Made by a program: the position numbers and the translations under genes. Of a stretch of DNA of 64,000 nt, positions 25,807-33,617 are shown in pieces. Source of the DNA: Streptomyces sp. NBC_01231 (GTDB lineage: Bacteria; Actinomycetota; Actinomycetes; Streptomycetales; Streptomycetaceae). Location: positions 7,688,001 through 7,752,000 of the forward strand of contig CP108521.1 in the NCBI GenBank assembly GCA_035999765.1. Direction: 5' to 3'. How positions within the stretch are numbered: the stretch's first letter is position 1; each line of letters starts with the position of its first letter. The notes beneath the pieces are model-generated. The model was not told the DNA's origin. It saw only the letters and a list, made by a program, of their open reading frames with translations, and ran no database searches.

Positions 25807-27066
25807 GTGCTGAGCCCGTCACTCGCGCAGGAGATCGCCGGGGACACCTCCGCCGTCATCGGTTTCAACGTGCTGATCACCGACGCGGAGGGCATGGTCA
25901 TCGGCAGTGGTGACAGCAGCCGGGTCGGCAGCTTCCACGAGGCGTCCGTCGAGGTCATCCGCACCAAGGAGCCCGCCACGCACAACGCCTCGCAGGCCCA
26001 GCTACTGCGCGGTGTGCGCCCCGGCGTCACCCTGCCGCTGGTCACCGACGGGCAGGCGGTGGGGACCGTCGGCATCACCGGTACGCCCGCCCAGGTGCGG
26101 CGCTTCGGACTGCTGGTGAAACGCCAGACGGAGATCCTGCTGCGGGAGTCGGTCATGCTGCGCTCCCGGCTGCTGGCGGAACGGGCGACCGAGAAACTGC
26201 TCGCCGACATCGCCTCCTACGATCCCCAGGTCGTCGAAGGGGATTTCCTGGCGTACCGGGCCGCCGAACTCGGCGTCGACCTGCGGCTGCGACGGGTCGC
26301 GGTGGCGTTCGAGGTGGCCGTGCCCGCGACGGCCCTCCGTCGGCCGGGAGCCCCCGGCCGGGACATGGCGCTGGTCCGCTCGGAACTGCTGCGCACCGTC
26401 CGCGACGTCTTCGCCGACTCCCAGGACATCGTGGCCGGCACCGCTCCCGGCTGGATCGGCGTCCTGCACCGGCTCCCCGCCCGGCGTTCCACGGCCGCCC
26501 TGGTCGCCGACTGCCGCCGGGTCGTCGACGTCATCGCGGCGCAGGACGGTCTGACAGCCCGGGCCGGCATCGGCGAGCCGGCCACCTCCGTGGGCGGACT
26601 GCACGACTCCTACCAGGACGCGTGCGACGCGCTGCGCCTCGGCGCCCGGCTGACCGGCGGCTCCCCCGTCCAGCTCGTCAGCGACCTGCGGGTCCACCAG
26701 GTCCTGGCGGGAGTGAACCAGTCCGCCCGCAACCGCCTGATCGAGCTCACCACGGCCGAACTGCGGGCCCAGCCGGACTGGCCGGCGCTCCGCGACACCA
26801 TCACCGCCTGGTGCGAGAGCGGCTTCAACCTGGTCCGGGCCTCAGCGGCCCTGCACATCCACCGCAACACCGTGGTCTACCGCATGCACAAGATCGAGCA
26901 GCTCACCGGCCGCCCGCTGCGCGAACACCGGACCACGATGGCCCTCTACCTCGCCTGCCTGGCGGATCAACTGGGCGGTGGCGGCCCGGCTCACCCGGCG
27001 GGAGACGCGCACAGGTCCTCCGGCGGGCGGAACGAGCGGTCGGCGGGCGACTCCTCGGCCACCTGA
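25807..27066 (+). CDS. CdaR/PucR-family transcriptional regulator
   Basis: 419 residues. The N-terminal sugar-diacid-recognition-type sensor domain (residues about 1-135, EIAGDTSAVIGFNVLITDAEG) is followed by a GGDEF-like middle domain and a C-terminal PucR/CdaR helix-turn-helix (ASAALHIHRNTVVYRMHKI, about 365-385). Such proteins are mostly activators of nutrient catabolism. GTG at 25807 follows GGGAGGAA. It is divergent from the amino-acid importer/oxidase operon, so that operon is the likely target. Its last 76 bp overlap the convergent binding-protein gene, making a non-conserved Gly/Ser-rich tail. Confidence 0.88.
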   Translation: MLSPSLAQEIAGDTSAVIGFNVLITDAEGMVIGSGDSSRVGSFHEASVEVIRTKEPATHNASQAQLLRGVRPGVTLPLVTDGQAVGTVGITGTPAQVRRFGLLVKRQTEILLRESVMLRSRLLAERATEKLLADIASYDPQVVEGDFLAYRAAELGVDLRLRRVAVAFEVAVPATALRRPGAPGRDMALVRSELLRTVRDVFADSQDIVAGTAPGWIGVLHRLPARRSTAALVADCRRVVDVIAAQDGLTARAGIGEPATSVGGLHDSYQDACDALRLGARLTGGSPVQLVSDLRVHQVLAGVNQSARNRLIELTTAELRAQPDWPALRDTITAWCESGFNLVRASAALHIHRNTVVYRMHKIEQLTGRPLREHRTTMALYLACLADQLGGGGPAHPAGDAHRSSGGRNERSAGDSSAT

Positions 27067-28286
27067 GCCCGTACCGTGTCCAACTGCCGTAGCAGCAAGT
27101 CTAGTTGCTCCATGTCAGGGGTCCCGAAGAACTCCAGGACCGCGCGGTGGAAGGCGTCCCGCAGCTCGGGCGGCATGACGTCGGAGGCGTCGAAGCACAG
27201 GGTCCGGGCGCCCGAGGTGAGCAGGGTGTCGATCTTCCGCTCGGTCGGGTTCGCGGGCGGCGGCCCGGGGGCGTCCGGGAACAGCGGGCGCGCCTCCGGG
27301 GCCGCCGCCGCCCGCCAGCGGGCCCGCCCGGTCGCGCTCGACAGCCGTTCCACCAGCTGCTGGGCCGCCGGGTCGGCACTGAAGACCGCGGCCATGTCGC
27401 CGGACACCTCGTAGGTGTCGCGGTACGCGGCCCGGCCGTCCAGGAAGCCGGCCGACGGCTCCATACGGAGGTCGTCGCCCGCGTACACGTATCGGATGAA
27501 GGCGCTCTGGTGCTCGTGCGTGCAGTCGAAATCGGGGGAGTTCAGCAGGCCGAGGGGCGCTCCCGGGCCGTCCGGGCCGGCAGCGCCCTCGTACGAGGTG
27601 ATGAGGGAGTTCTTGATCGAGGTGTCGGTGCGCTTGCCGAGCAGCCGGGCCCAGGTCGTCCAGGCCCGCCGGACGGCCGGGTCCTGCCAGCTGAGCCTGC
27701 CGGCGGCCCACTTCGTGTAGAGCGCCGGGCCCGCCTGGTGGAGCAGGATGTCCTCGACCCAGTCCGTGCCGGGCCAGCCCGAGGTGGCCTGCGAGGCCAG
27801 GCCCACGCACCAGGTCGGGGCCGCGTCCGAGGTGCCTTGCTTGCTCCACACCAGGCTCTTCAGGTCGACCTTCAGCGGCACCCAGTACGTACCGCGCTTG
27901 CCGTCCACGAGCAGTGTCGGCGCCCACGGCGGGTACGCGCGCCCGGCCATCGTTTCGGGCAGGGGATTCAGCAGGCCGCGGCGGGCGTACTCGGTGAGTT
28001 CGCCGATGCTGTTGAGGATCGCCACGTCCGGCGGGTCGTCGGCCTCCAGCTGTGAGACCAGCGTCTCGCGCAGCGATCGGGTGCCCTCGTAGGTGTACGT
28101 CCGTCCCGTCCCGTCGTCGAGCCGCTTCAGGGCCGCCTCGAAGGCGTCGCCCTCCACGCCCGTCCACGGGCCCAGGACCACGAGGGGGACGGGGGCCTTC
28201 GAGGCACAGCCGGGCACGAGGGCCATGGTGAGCAGGCAGAGCGCGGCGAGCAGGGTGCGCAGGGCGCGGTTCGGGACGGCTCTCAT
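26991..28286 (-). CDS. Carbohydrate-type extracellular substrate-binding lipoprotein in a PknG-like operon
   Basis: 431 residues with lipobox VPGC-A (Cys near 26). The fold is that of family-1 (MalE-like) binding proteins: LVVLGPWTGVEGDAFEAALK, DDPPDVAILNSIGELTEYAR and TDWVEDILLHQAG. No permease is adjacent, so it is probably a sensor subunit and not an importer part. It is translationally coupled (ATGA) to the four-helix membrane protein and is the last gene after the PknG-like kinase, the place that glnH holds relative to glnX and pknG in mycobacteria. GlnH itself is a family-3 amino-acid binder, so the ligand class seems to have changed. GGGAGG precedes the ATG. Confidence 0.85.
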   Translation of the reverse strand: MRAVPNRALRTLLAALCLLTMALVPGCASKAPVPLVVLGPWTGVEGDAFEAALKRLDDGTGRTYTYEGTRSLRETLVSQLEADDPPDVAILNSIGELTEYARRGLLNPLPETMAGRAYPPWAPTLLVDGKRGTYWVPLKVDLKSLVWSKQGTSDAAPTWCVGLASQATSGWPGTDWVEDILLHQAGPALYTKWAAGRLSWQDPAVRRAWTTWARLLGKRTDTSIKNSLITSYEGAAGPDGPGAPLGLLNSPDFDCTHEHQSAFIRYVYAGDDLRMEPSAGFLDGRAAYRDTYEVSGDMAAVFSADPAAQQLVERLSSATGRARWRAAAAPEARPLFPDAPGPPPANPTERKIDTLLTSGARTLCFDASDVMPPELRDAFHRAVLEFFGTPDMEQLDLLLRQLDTVRAQVAEESPADRSFRPPEDLCASPAG

Positions 28287-29497
28287 ACGGCGCCTCCCGG
28301 GCGGGCCACCACGAGGTACTCGCGGCGGTACGTGTGCAGGGCGCCGCCGACGAGGCCGGCCGTGGCCAGGCCGGCCGGGATCACGAACGGGCCCACCCCG
28401 TCCAGGAAGGCGAGCCGTCCCTCGGCGAGACCGTCGTCGATCCGGTCGGCCAGGACCTCGACGGCTTGCGGGTCGGGGGTGGCGAAGGGGTGCTCCTCGG
28501 CGACCGCCTCCGTGTCGGGCGAGGTCCGCTCGGCGAGCGTGTCCGCCACGGGGAGGGCGTCGTTCTGCGCCCGCTGGGCGAGCACCGCGTCGACGGTCAG
28601 CAGGGGTAACGCGAGCAGGGGCAGGGCGGCGGCCGCCAGCGGGACGCTCAGCCGGATCCGGAAGCGGTGGTGCAGGAAGTCCAGCGTCCGCCAGAGCCCG
28701 ACGGCGAACAGGGCGAGGGCGAGTGCGGAGACCACGGCGGCGGCGAGCACGCGCCCGCCCCAGACCGCCCGGTCCGCGAGCCGCTCGCGCAGTGTCCGCT
28801 CCAGGGCGGACACCCGGTCCACGATCGCGGTCGCGCTCGAACCGGTCGTGGCCTCGCACGACGGATAGTGCCCGCCGCCGGCCGCGGGGGCGAGCCGGGT
28901 CGAGCAGAGCATGCTGCGCGCGTAGGCCAGCACGGCCTCCCGCAGCATCTCGTCCCCGATCTCGTCCCGGGTGGGCTCCTGGGCCTGGCCGATATAGCCC
29001 GTGTAGCCCACCAGCAGCGCGGACACCACGCGCAGCTCCTGCTCCTCGGCCACGGTCAGGGCCCCGCTGCTGATGACCTGGTTCAGGCTCTGCGTGGCCC
29101 GCGTCACCCGGGTCCGGTACCGGTCGCCGAGCCCGCCGATCCCCGCGGCCCGGCCCTCGCCGATGTTCTTCTCCGCGGCACCCTGCGCGATGAACAGCGA
29201 GGTCCTGGCGTCGGCGAGGCCGACCAGCGCGGGCGTCAGCCGGTCCCGCACGAACGCCGAGTCACCGCGGACTTCCGCGTGCGCCCAGCCGAACGCGGAG
29301 AAGCCCACGACGGCGAGCAGCGGCAGCGCGACCAGCCGGTCCCGCAGGAACACGCGGTTACGGACACCGTCCGCCGTCGGCCACAGACAGCGCCGGACGA
29401 GGCGGCCGATCTGCACGGCCACCGCCCAGACGGACCGGGCTCCGCGGGGGAGGCGTGCGGGCAGCGGGACGCGGGAGCCCGCGTGAGGCAGGCTCAC
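28283..29497 (-). CDS. GlnX-like membrane sensor protein
   Basis: 404 residues. Membrane segments are visible at about 55-72 (LVALPLLAVVGFSAFGWA), 262-285 (VLAAAVVSALALALFAVGLW), 300-320 and 378-396; between the first two lies an extracytoplasmic all-helical domain of about 190 residues. This is the layout described for mycobacterial GlnX, which relays the state of the binding protein GlnH to the kinase PknG. The start is GTG, overlapping the kinase stop as GTGA. A TTA leucine codon lies at 28607-28609. Similarity is by topology and gene order; I see little direct sequence identity. Confidence 0.78.
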   Translation of the reverse strand: MSLPHAGSRVPLPARLPRGARSVWAVAVQIGRLVRRCLWPTADGVRNRVFLRDRLVALPLLAVVGFSAFGWAHAEVRGDSAFVRDRLTPALVGLADARTSLFIAQGAAEKNIGEGRAAGIGGLGDRYRTRVTRATQSLNQVISSGALTVAEEQELRVVSALLVGYTGYIGQAQEPTRDEIGDEMLREAVLAYARSMLCSTRLAPAAGGGHYPSCEATTGSSATAIVDRVSALERTLRERLADRAVWGGRVLAAAVVSALALALFAVGLWRTLDFLHHRFRIRLSVPLAAAALPLLALPLLTVDAVLAQRAQNDALPVADTLAERTSPDTEAVAEEHPFATPDPQAVEVLADRIDDGLAEGRLAFLDGVGPFVIPAGLATAGLVGGALHTYRREYLVVARPGGAV

Positions 29498-31803
29498 TCG
29501 CCGTCCTCCCGCGTGCTCTTCGTGGTCCGTGCGGACGACGGCGGGCGGGCGACCGTCCGCAGCCAGTCGCCGGCCCGCTTTCCGAGCCATGGGCTGTCCC
29601 TGTGGTGCCGGAAGGCGAGCGGACGTACCTCGTAGGCGCGGTCCAGCAGGGTCTCCGCGACGGCCGCGTCCTCGGGGACGGCGGACCGGGCCGCCTGCCG
29701 GGCGAGGGCGAGGTAGAGACGGGACAGGTCCCTGCGCAGTCCGGCGTCGTCGGACGGCAGCCCGAGCCGTACGTCGGCGCCCGCCGCCAGCGCGACCAGG
29801 CCCGGCGCGTCGAGGACACCCCGGGTGAGCGCGTCCCGTACGGCCTCCCACACCTCCGCCGTCATCCGGACCCGGGCCTCCTCGTCCGTCAGCCCGTGCG
29901 CGTGGAAGAGCCGGGCCAACCGCGCCAGCACCTCCTGGAGCCGCTCGGTCACCTCGTCGGGGTGTTCGGAGGTCCGCACGTGTTCCACTCCGATGCGTAC
30001 GGCGGCGGTGCGCGCGGCGGTCCGGTGCCGCGAGTGCTGCGGCACCGCGTCCAGCGCCTGGACGGCGTCGTCCCGGGCACGCTCGCCGCCGAGCGCGAGG
30101 CGGGCCCGCACCGCGCCGAACGTCGCGCTGCCCAGGGACGGGTTGCGCAGCCGCACCGCCTCGTAGAAGGTCAGCGCCTCGTGCCGTTGGCCGAGGCGTT
30201 CGGCGCAGTGCCCGAGCGCGAGCTTGGGCGCGTACTCGCCCGGGATCGCCGCGTAGACCCGGTCGAAGTGCCACCAGGCCGCGTCCACCTGGTCCCGGCC
30301 GAGGGCGAGCAGCCCGCGGTGCCAGTCGAGCCGCCAGTCGTACGGGGCGCGCTCGGGCCCGATCAGTGCCTCGGCGGCCTTCAGTTCGCGCTCGGCGTCC
30401 TCGGTCGCGGCGCCGGGAACCCGCAGTTGTACGCGGCAGCGCAGCAGATGGACCTCCGGGGACTCCCGCCAGTCCACGGTGTGCTGGAGCAGCGCCTCGG
30501 GTGCCGCGTCGGCGAGTCTGCTCAACTCCGCGTGGTGGGCGTCGTCCGGATCGGGCCGCGGGACGGGCAGCCGCTGCGCGACCACGGCGGGCGTCGGCGG
30601 CGCGTACGCGTCGGGGCCGTCCGGTACGGGGGTGTCCGGCGCGGCCCAGCGGGCCAAGGGCGGGGCGGACCCGAGTTCACCGTCGAGGGCGTACGGCGAC
30701 TGGAGGAACAGCGGTGACGGCTCGAAGGTCTCCGTCCCGGTGCGCAGCGAGCGTAACTCCCGGAACACGCCCAGCAGTTGCTGTTCCATCTCGTGCGCGG
30801 TGGCGAACCGCTCGGCGCCCTCGCCGCGGGTCGCGCGGTGCAGGACCCGGGCGAGCGAGAGGAGGCCGAGTCCTCGGGGCGCGGGTGCCGTCATTCCGTA
30901 TGTCTGAGGGACCGTGCCCGACGCGTCCAGCTCGCCGAGCATGTCGAGGGCGCCCAGCTCCGCCAGGTGCTGCGGCGACTGGCCGAGTCCGCTGAGCCGT
31001 CGCAGCGTCTCGCCCAGGCTGAACAGGTCGTCCTGACCGGTGGATTCACCGTCCGGGCCGACCGTCGGGGCGCGAAAGCCCTCCGTGGTGAGGCCGCGCA
31101 TACCGGCCGCGCGGACGCTCCCCACGTCGACGATCTTCGTCGTGGTGCCGTCGTGCATGACGTTGTCCGGCTTCAGGTCGCCGTAGACCTTGCCCACCCG
31201 GTCGCTGTGCAGATAGCCCAGCGCGGCGAGGATGCGCACTCCGTAGGCGAGCACGAACTCGTGGAAGCGGCTGCCGCCGAACTCGGCCGGGTTCGCCCGG
31301 GCCCGGGCCCGCACCTCCTCCAGCGTGAGCCCGTCCACGTACTGCAGCACGAGGAAGTCGCCGATCTCGGGATGATGCCCGTAGTTGAAGACCCGGATGA
31401 TGTCGTCGTGGCTGAGATCGACCAGCGCCCGCCGCTCCCGGACCAGGGCGACTGCCGCCCGCTCGGGGTGCAGGATCTTGATGGCGACCTCGCGGTGGTC
31501 GACCTTGGTGTCGAGGGCGAGGTGGACCTCGCCCATCCCGCCGTAGCCGAGCTTGCGGATCAGCTTGTACTGCCCGGCCAGCAGCTCGCCCGCCGGCAGC
31601 GGCAGGCCGTCCGGGTCGGCACCCCGGGACGCCGCGCGCTCCCGCAGCGTGATCGTGGGCAGCAGGCTCGGGTCGGGACTCTCCTCGGGCAGTTCCACCT
31701 GCGCGTCCCGTGGAGAGGGTGGCGGCGCGACGATCAGCGGCCCGAACGATCCGTCGGAGTACGGTGGTTCACTGAACGCGCCCGTGCCCGAAGCCCCCTC
31801 CAT
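29494..31803 (-). CDS. PknG-like serine/threonine protein kinase with TPR domain
   Basis: 769 residues. The kinase domain (about 78-340) has the glycine loop KLGYGGMGEVH (85-93), K109 in VAIKIL, catalytic D209 and N214 in YGDLKPDNVM, and D226 in DVGS in place of DFG, as in PknG. The C-terminal half has PknG-type TPR repeats (WWHFDRVYAAIPGEYAPKLA, HEALTFYEAVRL). The N-terminal 75 residues contain no cysteine, so the rubredoxin module of mycobacterial PknG is absent. PknG controls central nitrogen/TCA flux through the FHA protein GarA/OdhI. A TTA codon lies at 30754-30756. First gene of a three-gene operon with overlapping ends. Confidence 0.9.
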   Translation of the reverse strand: MEGASGTGAFSEPPYSDGSFGPLIVAPPPSPRDAQVELPEESPDPSLLPTITLRERAASRGADPDGLPLPAGELLAGQYKLIRKLGYGGMGEVHLALDTKVDHREVAIKILHPERAAVALVRERRALVDLSHDDIIRVFNYGHHPEIGDFLVLQYVDGLTLEEVRARARANPAEFGGSRFHEFVLAYGVRILAALGYLHSDRVGKVYGDLKPDNVMHDGTTTKIVDVGSVRAAGMRGLTTEGFRAPTVGPDGESTGQDDLFSLGETLRRLSGLGQSPQHLAELGALDMLGELDASGTVPQTYGMTAPAPRGLGLLSLARVLHRATRGEGAERFATAHEMEQQLLGVFRELRSLRTGTETFEPSPLFLQSPYALDGELGSAPPLARWAAPDTPVPDGPDAYAPPTPAVVAQRLPVPRPDPDDAHHAELSRLADAAPEALLQHTVDWRESPEVHLLRCRVQLRVPGAATEDAERELKAAEALIGPERAPYDWRLDWHRGLLALGRDQVDAAWWHFDRVYAAIPGEYAPKLALGHCAERLGQRHEALTFYEAVRLRNPSLGSATFGAVRARLALGGERARDDAVQALDAVPQHSRHRTAARTAAVRIGVEHVRTSEHPDEVTERLQEVLARLARLFHAHGLTDEEARVRMTAEVWEAVRDALTRGVLDAPGLVALAAGADVRLGLPSDDAGLRRDLSRLYLALARQAARSAVPEDAAVAETLLDRAYEVRPLAFRHHRDSPWLGKRAGDWLRTVARPPSSARTTKSTREDGE

Positions 31804-31948
31804 GCGTCCTCAGAATAGCCGCGCGGGCCCGGAATGGCTCCGGTGTCGCATGAGGAGGTGGTGTGTCCACGTCGCACACGGTGCGGTGCCGACTCCTGCC
31901 TCGACGACGCGGGCGCCTCGGAATCGTCCTCCTCGCCCCCGCTCTTTG

Positions 31949-31963
31949 TGAATCAATGAATCA
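31949..31963. promoter_or_regulatory. Candidate glycan-regulon operator upstream of nagZ
   Basis: TGAATCAATGAATCA matches the perfect palindrome at 41451-41465 at 12 of 15 positions. It lies just upstream of a possible promoter for the GH3 gene. Confidence 0.5.
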
Positions 31964-31971
31964 TCGATCTG

Positions 31972-32000
31972 TTGACTTTCGGCTGATCGAGCCAGAGTAT
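31972..32000 (+). promoter_or_regulatory. Possible promoter of the GH3/nagZ gene
   Basis: TTGACT (31972-31977), 17 bp, then GAGTAT (31995-32000). The expected transcription start coincides with the ATG at 32008, which would give a leaderless mRNA and explain the missing ribosome-binding site. The -10 match is weak. Confidence 0.35.
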
Positions 32001-32007
32001 GGGCGGG

Positions 32008-33516
32008 ATGACCCATGTCGAGCACCTGTCCCTGAGCGCCGCTCTCCCCGTCGACCTCGACGAGGCCGCCCATCGCTGTCTCGTCGCCGGGTTCGAGGGG
32101 ACCACGGTGGTTCCCGACACGCTGAAGCGGCTCGTCGACCGCGGTCTCGGCGGGGTCATCCTGTTCACCCGGAACGTGCGGGACGCCGAGCAGGTGCGAC
32201 GCCTCACCGACACCCTGCGGGCCATGCGTCCCGACCTGCTGGTGGGAATCGACAACGAGGGCGGCGGCATCGGCCACCTGGTCGGCGCCGGCGCCCCCGA
32301 CGTCCCCGGCAACTTCGCCCTCGGTGTCGTCGACGATCCCCGGCTCACCGCCCGCTGCGCCGACGCGCTCGCCGGGCATCTGGCCGTGCTCGGTATCACC
32401 GCCTCCTACGCACCCGTCGCCGACGTCCAGCGGCAGCCGGACAACCCGATCGTGCGCACCCGCGCCTTCGGCACGGACCCCGAGCTGGTCTCCCGTCATC
32501 TGCGGGCCTGGATCGAGGCCACCGAGGCACGCGGCATCGCCTCCTGCGCCAAGCACTTCCCCGGGCACGGCGGCACCCTCACCGACAGCCACCACGACGT
32601 CGCCGTCGACCCGCGCCCGTACGACGACCTCGACCTCGCTCCCTTCCGGGCCGCCATCACCGCGGGCGTGCCGATGCTGATGAGCGCCCACGTGGTGTTC
32701 CCGCAGCTGGACGCCAACCGGCCTGCCACCCTCAGCCGCCGCATCCTGAACGATCTGCTGCGACTCGACCTCGGCTTCGAGGGTGTGCTGGTCAGCGACG
32801 CCCTGGAGATGAAGGCGATCGCCGACCTCTACGGCGAGGCGGCCGGGGCCCGGATCGCGCTCGCCGCGGGAGCGGACCAGGTGATCGTGGCCGTCCCGGA
32901 TCTGGAGGTCACCCTGTCCTGTCGGGACGCGCTGCTGGGCGCGCTGAACTCCGGCTTGCTGTCCGAGGAGCGCGTGCTGGAGGCCGCCGGGCGGGTGCGG
33001 CGGCTCGCCGAGCGGTACGCGACGCCGGTGACCGCTGTCGCCGCGTGGGACCCGGAGGCCGGGATGGAGGCCGCGCGCCGTGCCGTTCACGGCCAGGATG
33101 GATTCGGGCCGGTGCGAGGCGCCCACGTGGTCGACCTGTTCCCGCCGCCGCATCCGGCGCTCAACTGGGGCGGCGAGGACCTGCTGAGCGAGCTGCGGGC
33201 CGTCGACCTCACCGCCACGGGCACCACCGTCACCGGCGAGGCCGCGGATCCGGTCTCCCTCGCCGACGGGACCGCCCGCGTCTCCGAGGGCGCGCCCCTG
33301 ATCGTCGCCACCTGCGACGCCGACCTGCACCCCTGGCAGCGGCACATGCAAGGCGCCCTGCTGGCCCGACGGCCGGACGCGATACGGGTGGCCACCGGGC
33401 TGCCGGACGGCGACGCCCTGTGCTCGTACGGCCGGGGGCGGGCGAACCTGCGGGCGGTGGCGGAGGTCCTGACGGGCGTCGGCGCGGTCGGTCGGCTGAG
33501 TCCGCAGGGCCGCTGA
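32008..33516 (+). CDS. Beta-N-acetylhexosaminidase, GH3 NagZ-like
   Basis: 502 residues. The GH3 barrel carries the NagZ signature CAKHFPGHGGTLTDSHHDVA, whose flexible-loop His acts as general acid in this subfamily, and the nucleophile Asp in VLVSDALEM. About 150 residues follow the barrel as a second domain. No signal peptide, so it works in the cytoplasm on imported GlcNAc-ended sugars. The start could be 32008 or 31999; neither has a good ribosome-binding site. It leads the 31.9-51.5 kb glycan locus and has an operator-like sequence upstream. Confidence 0.9.
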   Translation: MTHVEHLSLSAALPVDLDEAAHRCLVAGFEGTTVVPDTLKRLVDRGLGGVILFTRNVRDAEQVRRLTDTLRAMRPDLLVGIDNEGGGIGHLVGAGAPDVPGNFALGVVDDPRLTARCADALAGHLAVLGITASYAPVADVQRQPDNPIVRTRAFGTDPELVSRHLRAWIEATEARGIASCAKHFPGHGGTLTDSHHDVAVDPRPYDDLDLAPFRAAITAGVPMLMSAHVVFPQLDANRPATLSRRILNDLLRLDLGFEGVLVSDALEMKAIADLYGEAAGARIALAAGADQVIVAVPDLEVTLSCRDALLGALNSGLLSEERVLEAAGRVRRLAERYATPVTAVAAWDPEAGMEAARRAVHGQDGFGPVRGAHVVDLFPPPHPALNWGGEDLLSELRAVDLTATGTTVTGEAADPVSLADGTARVSEGAPLIVATCDADLHPWQRHMQGALLARRPDAIRVATGLPDGDALCSYGRGRANLRAVAEVLTGVGAVGRLSPQGR

Positions 33517-33547
33517 GCAGGGCCGCTGAGCCGGGCATCTGAGCCGG
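33509..33547 (+). repeat. Three 13-bp tandem repeats spanning the nagZ stop
   Basis: Units of the type GCCGCTGAGCMGG follow one another with TGA at 33514, 33527 and 33540. The first TGA is the gene's stop codon. Confidence 0.85.
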
Positions 33548-33566
33548 CGGAATCAGACGGAGAGAT

Positions 33567-33592
33567 CGGGTGCGCGATCGCTCGCGCACCCG
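33567..33592. terminator. Bidirectional terminator between convergent GH3 and GH5 genes
   Basis: A perfect 11-bp stem (CGGGTGCGCGA, 33567-33577, with 33582-33592) and a TCGC loop sit in the 101-bp gap between the two stops. Confidence 0.8.
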
Positions 33593-33617
33593 CGTGGCCG
33601 GGCCTCGCGGCCGGCGC

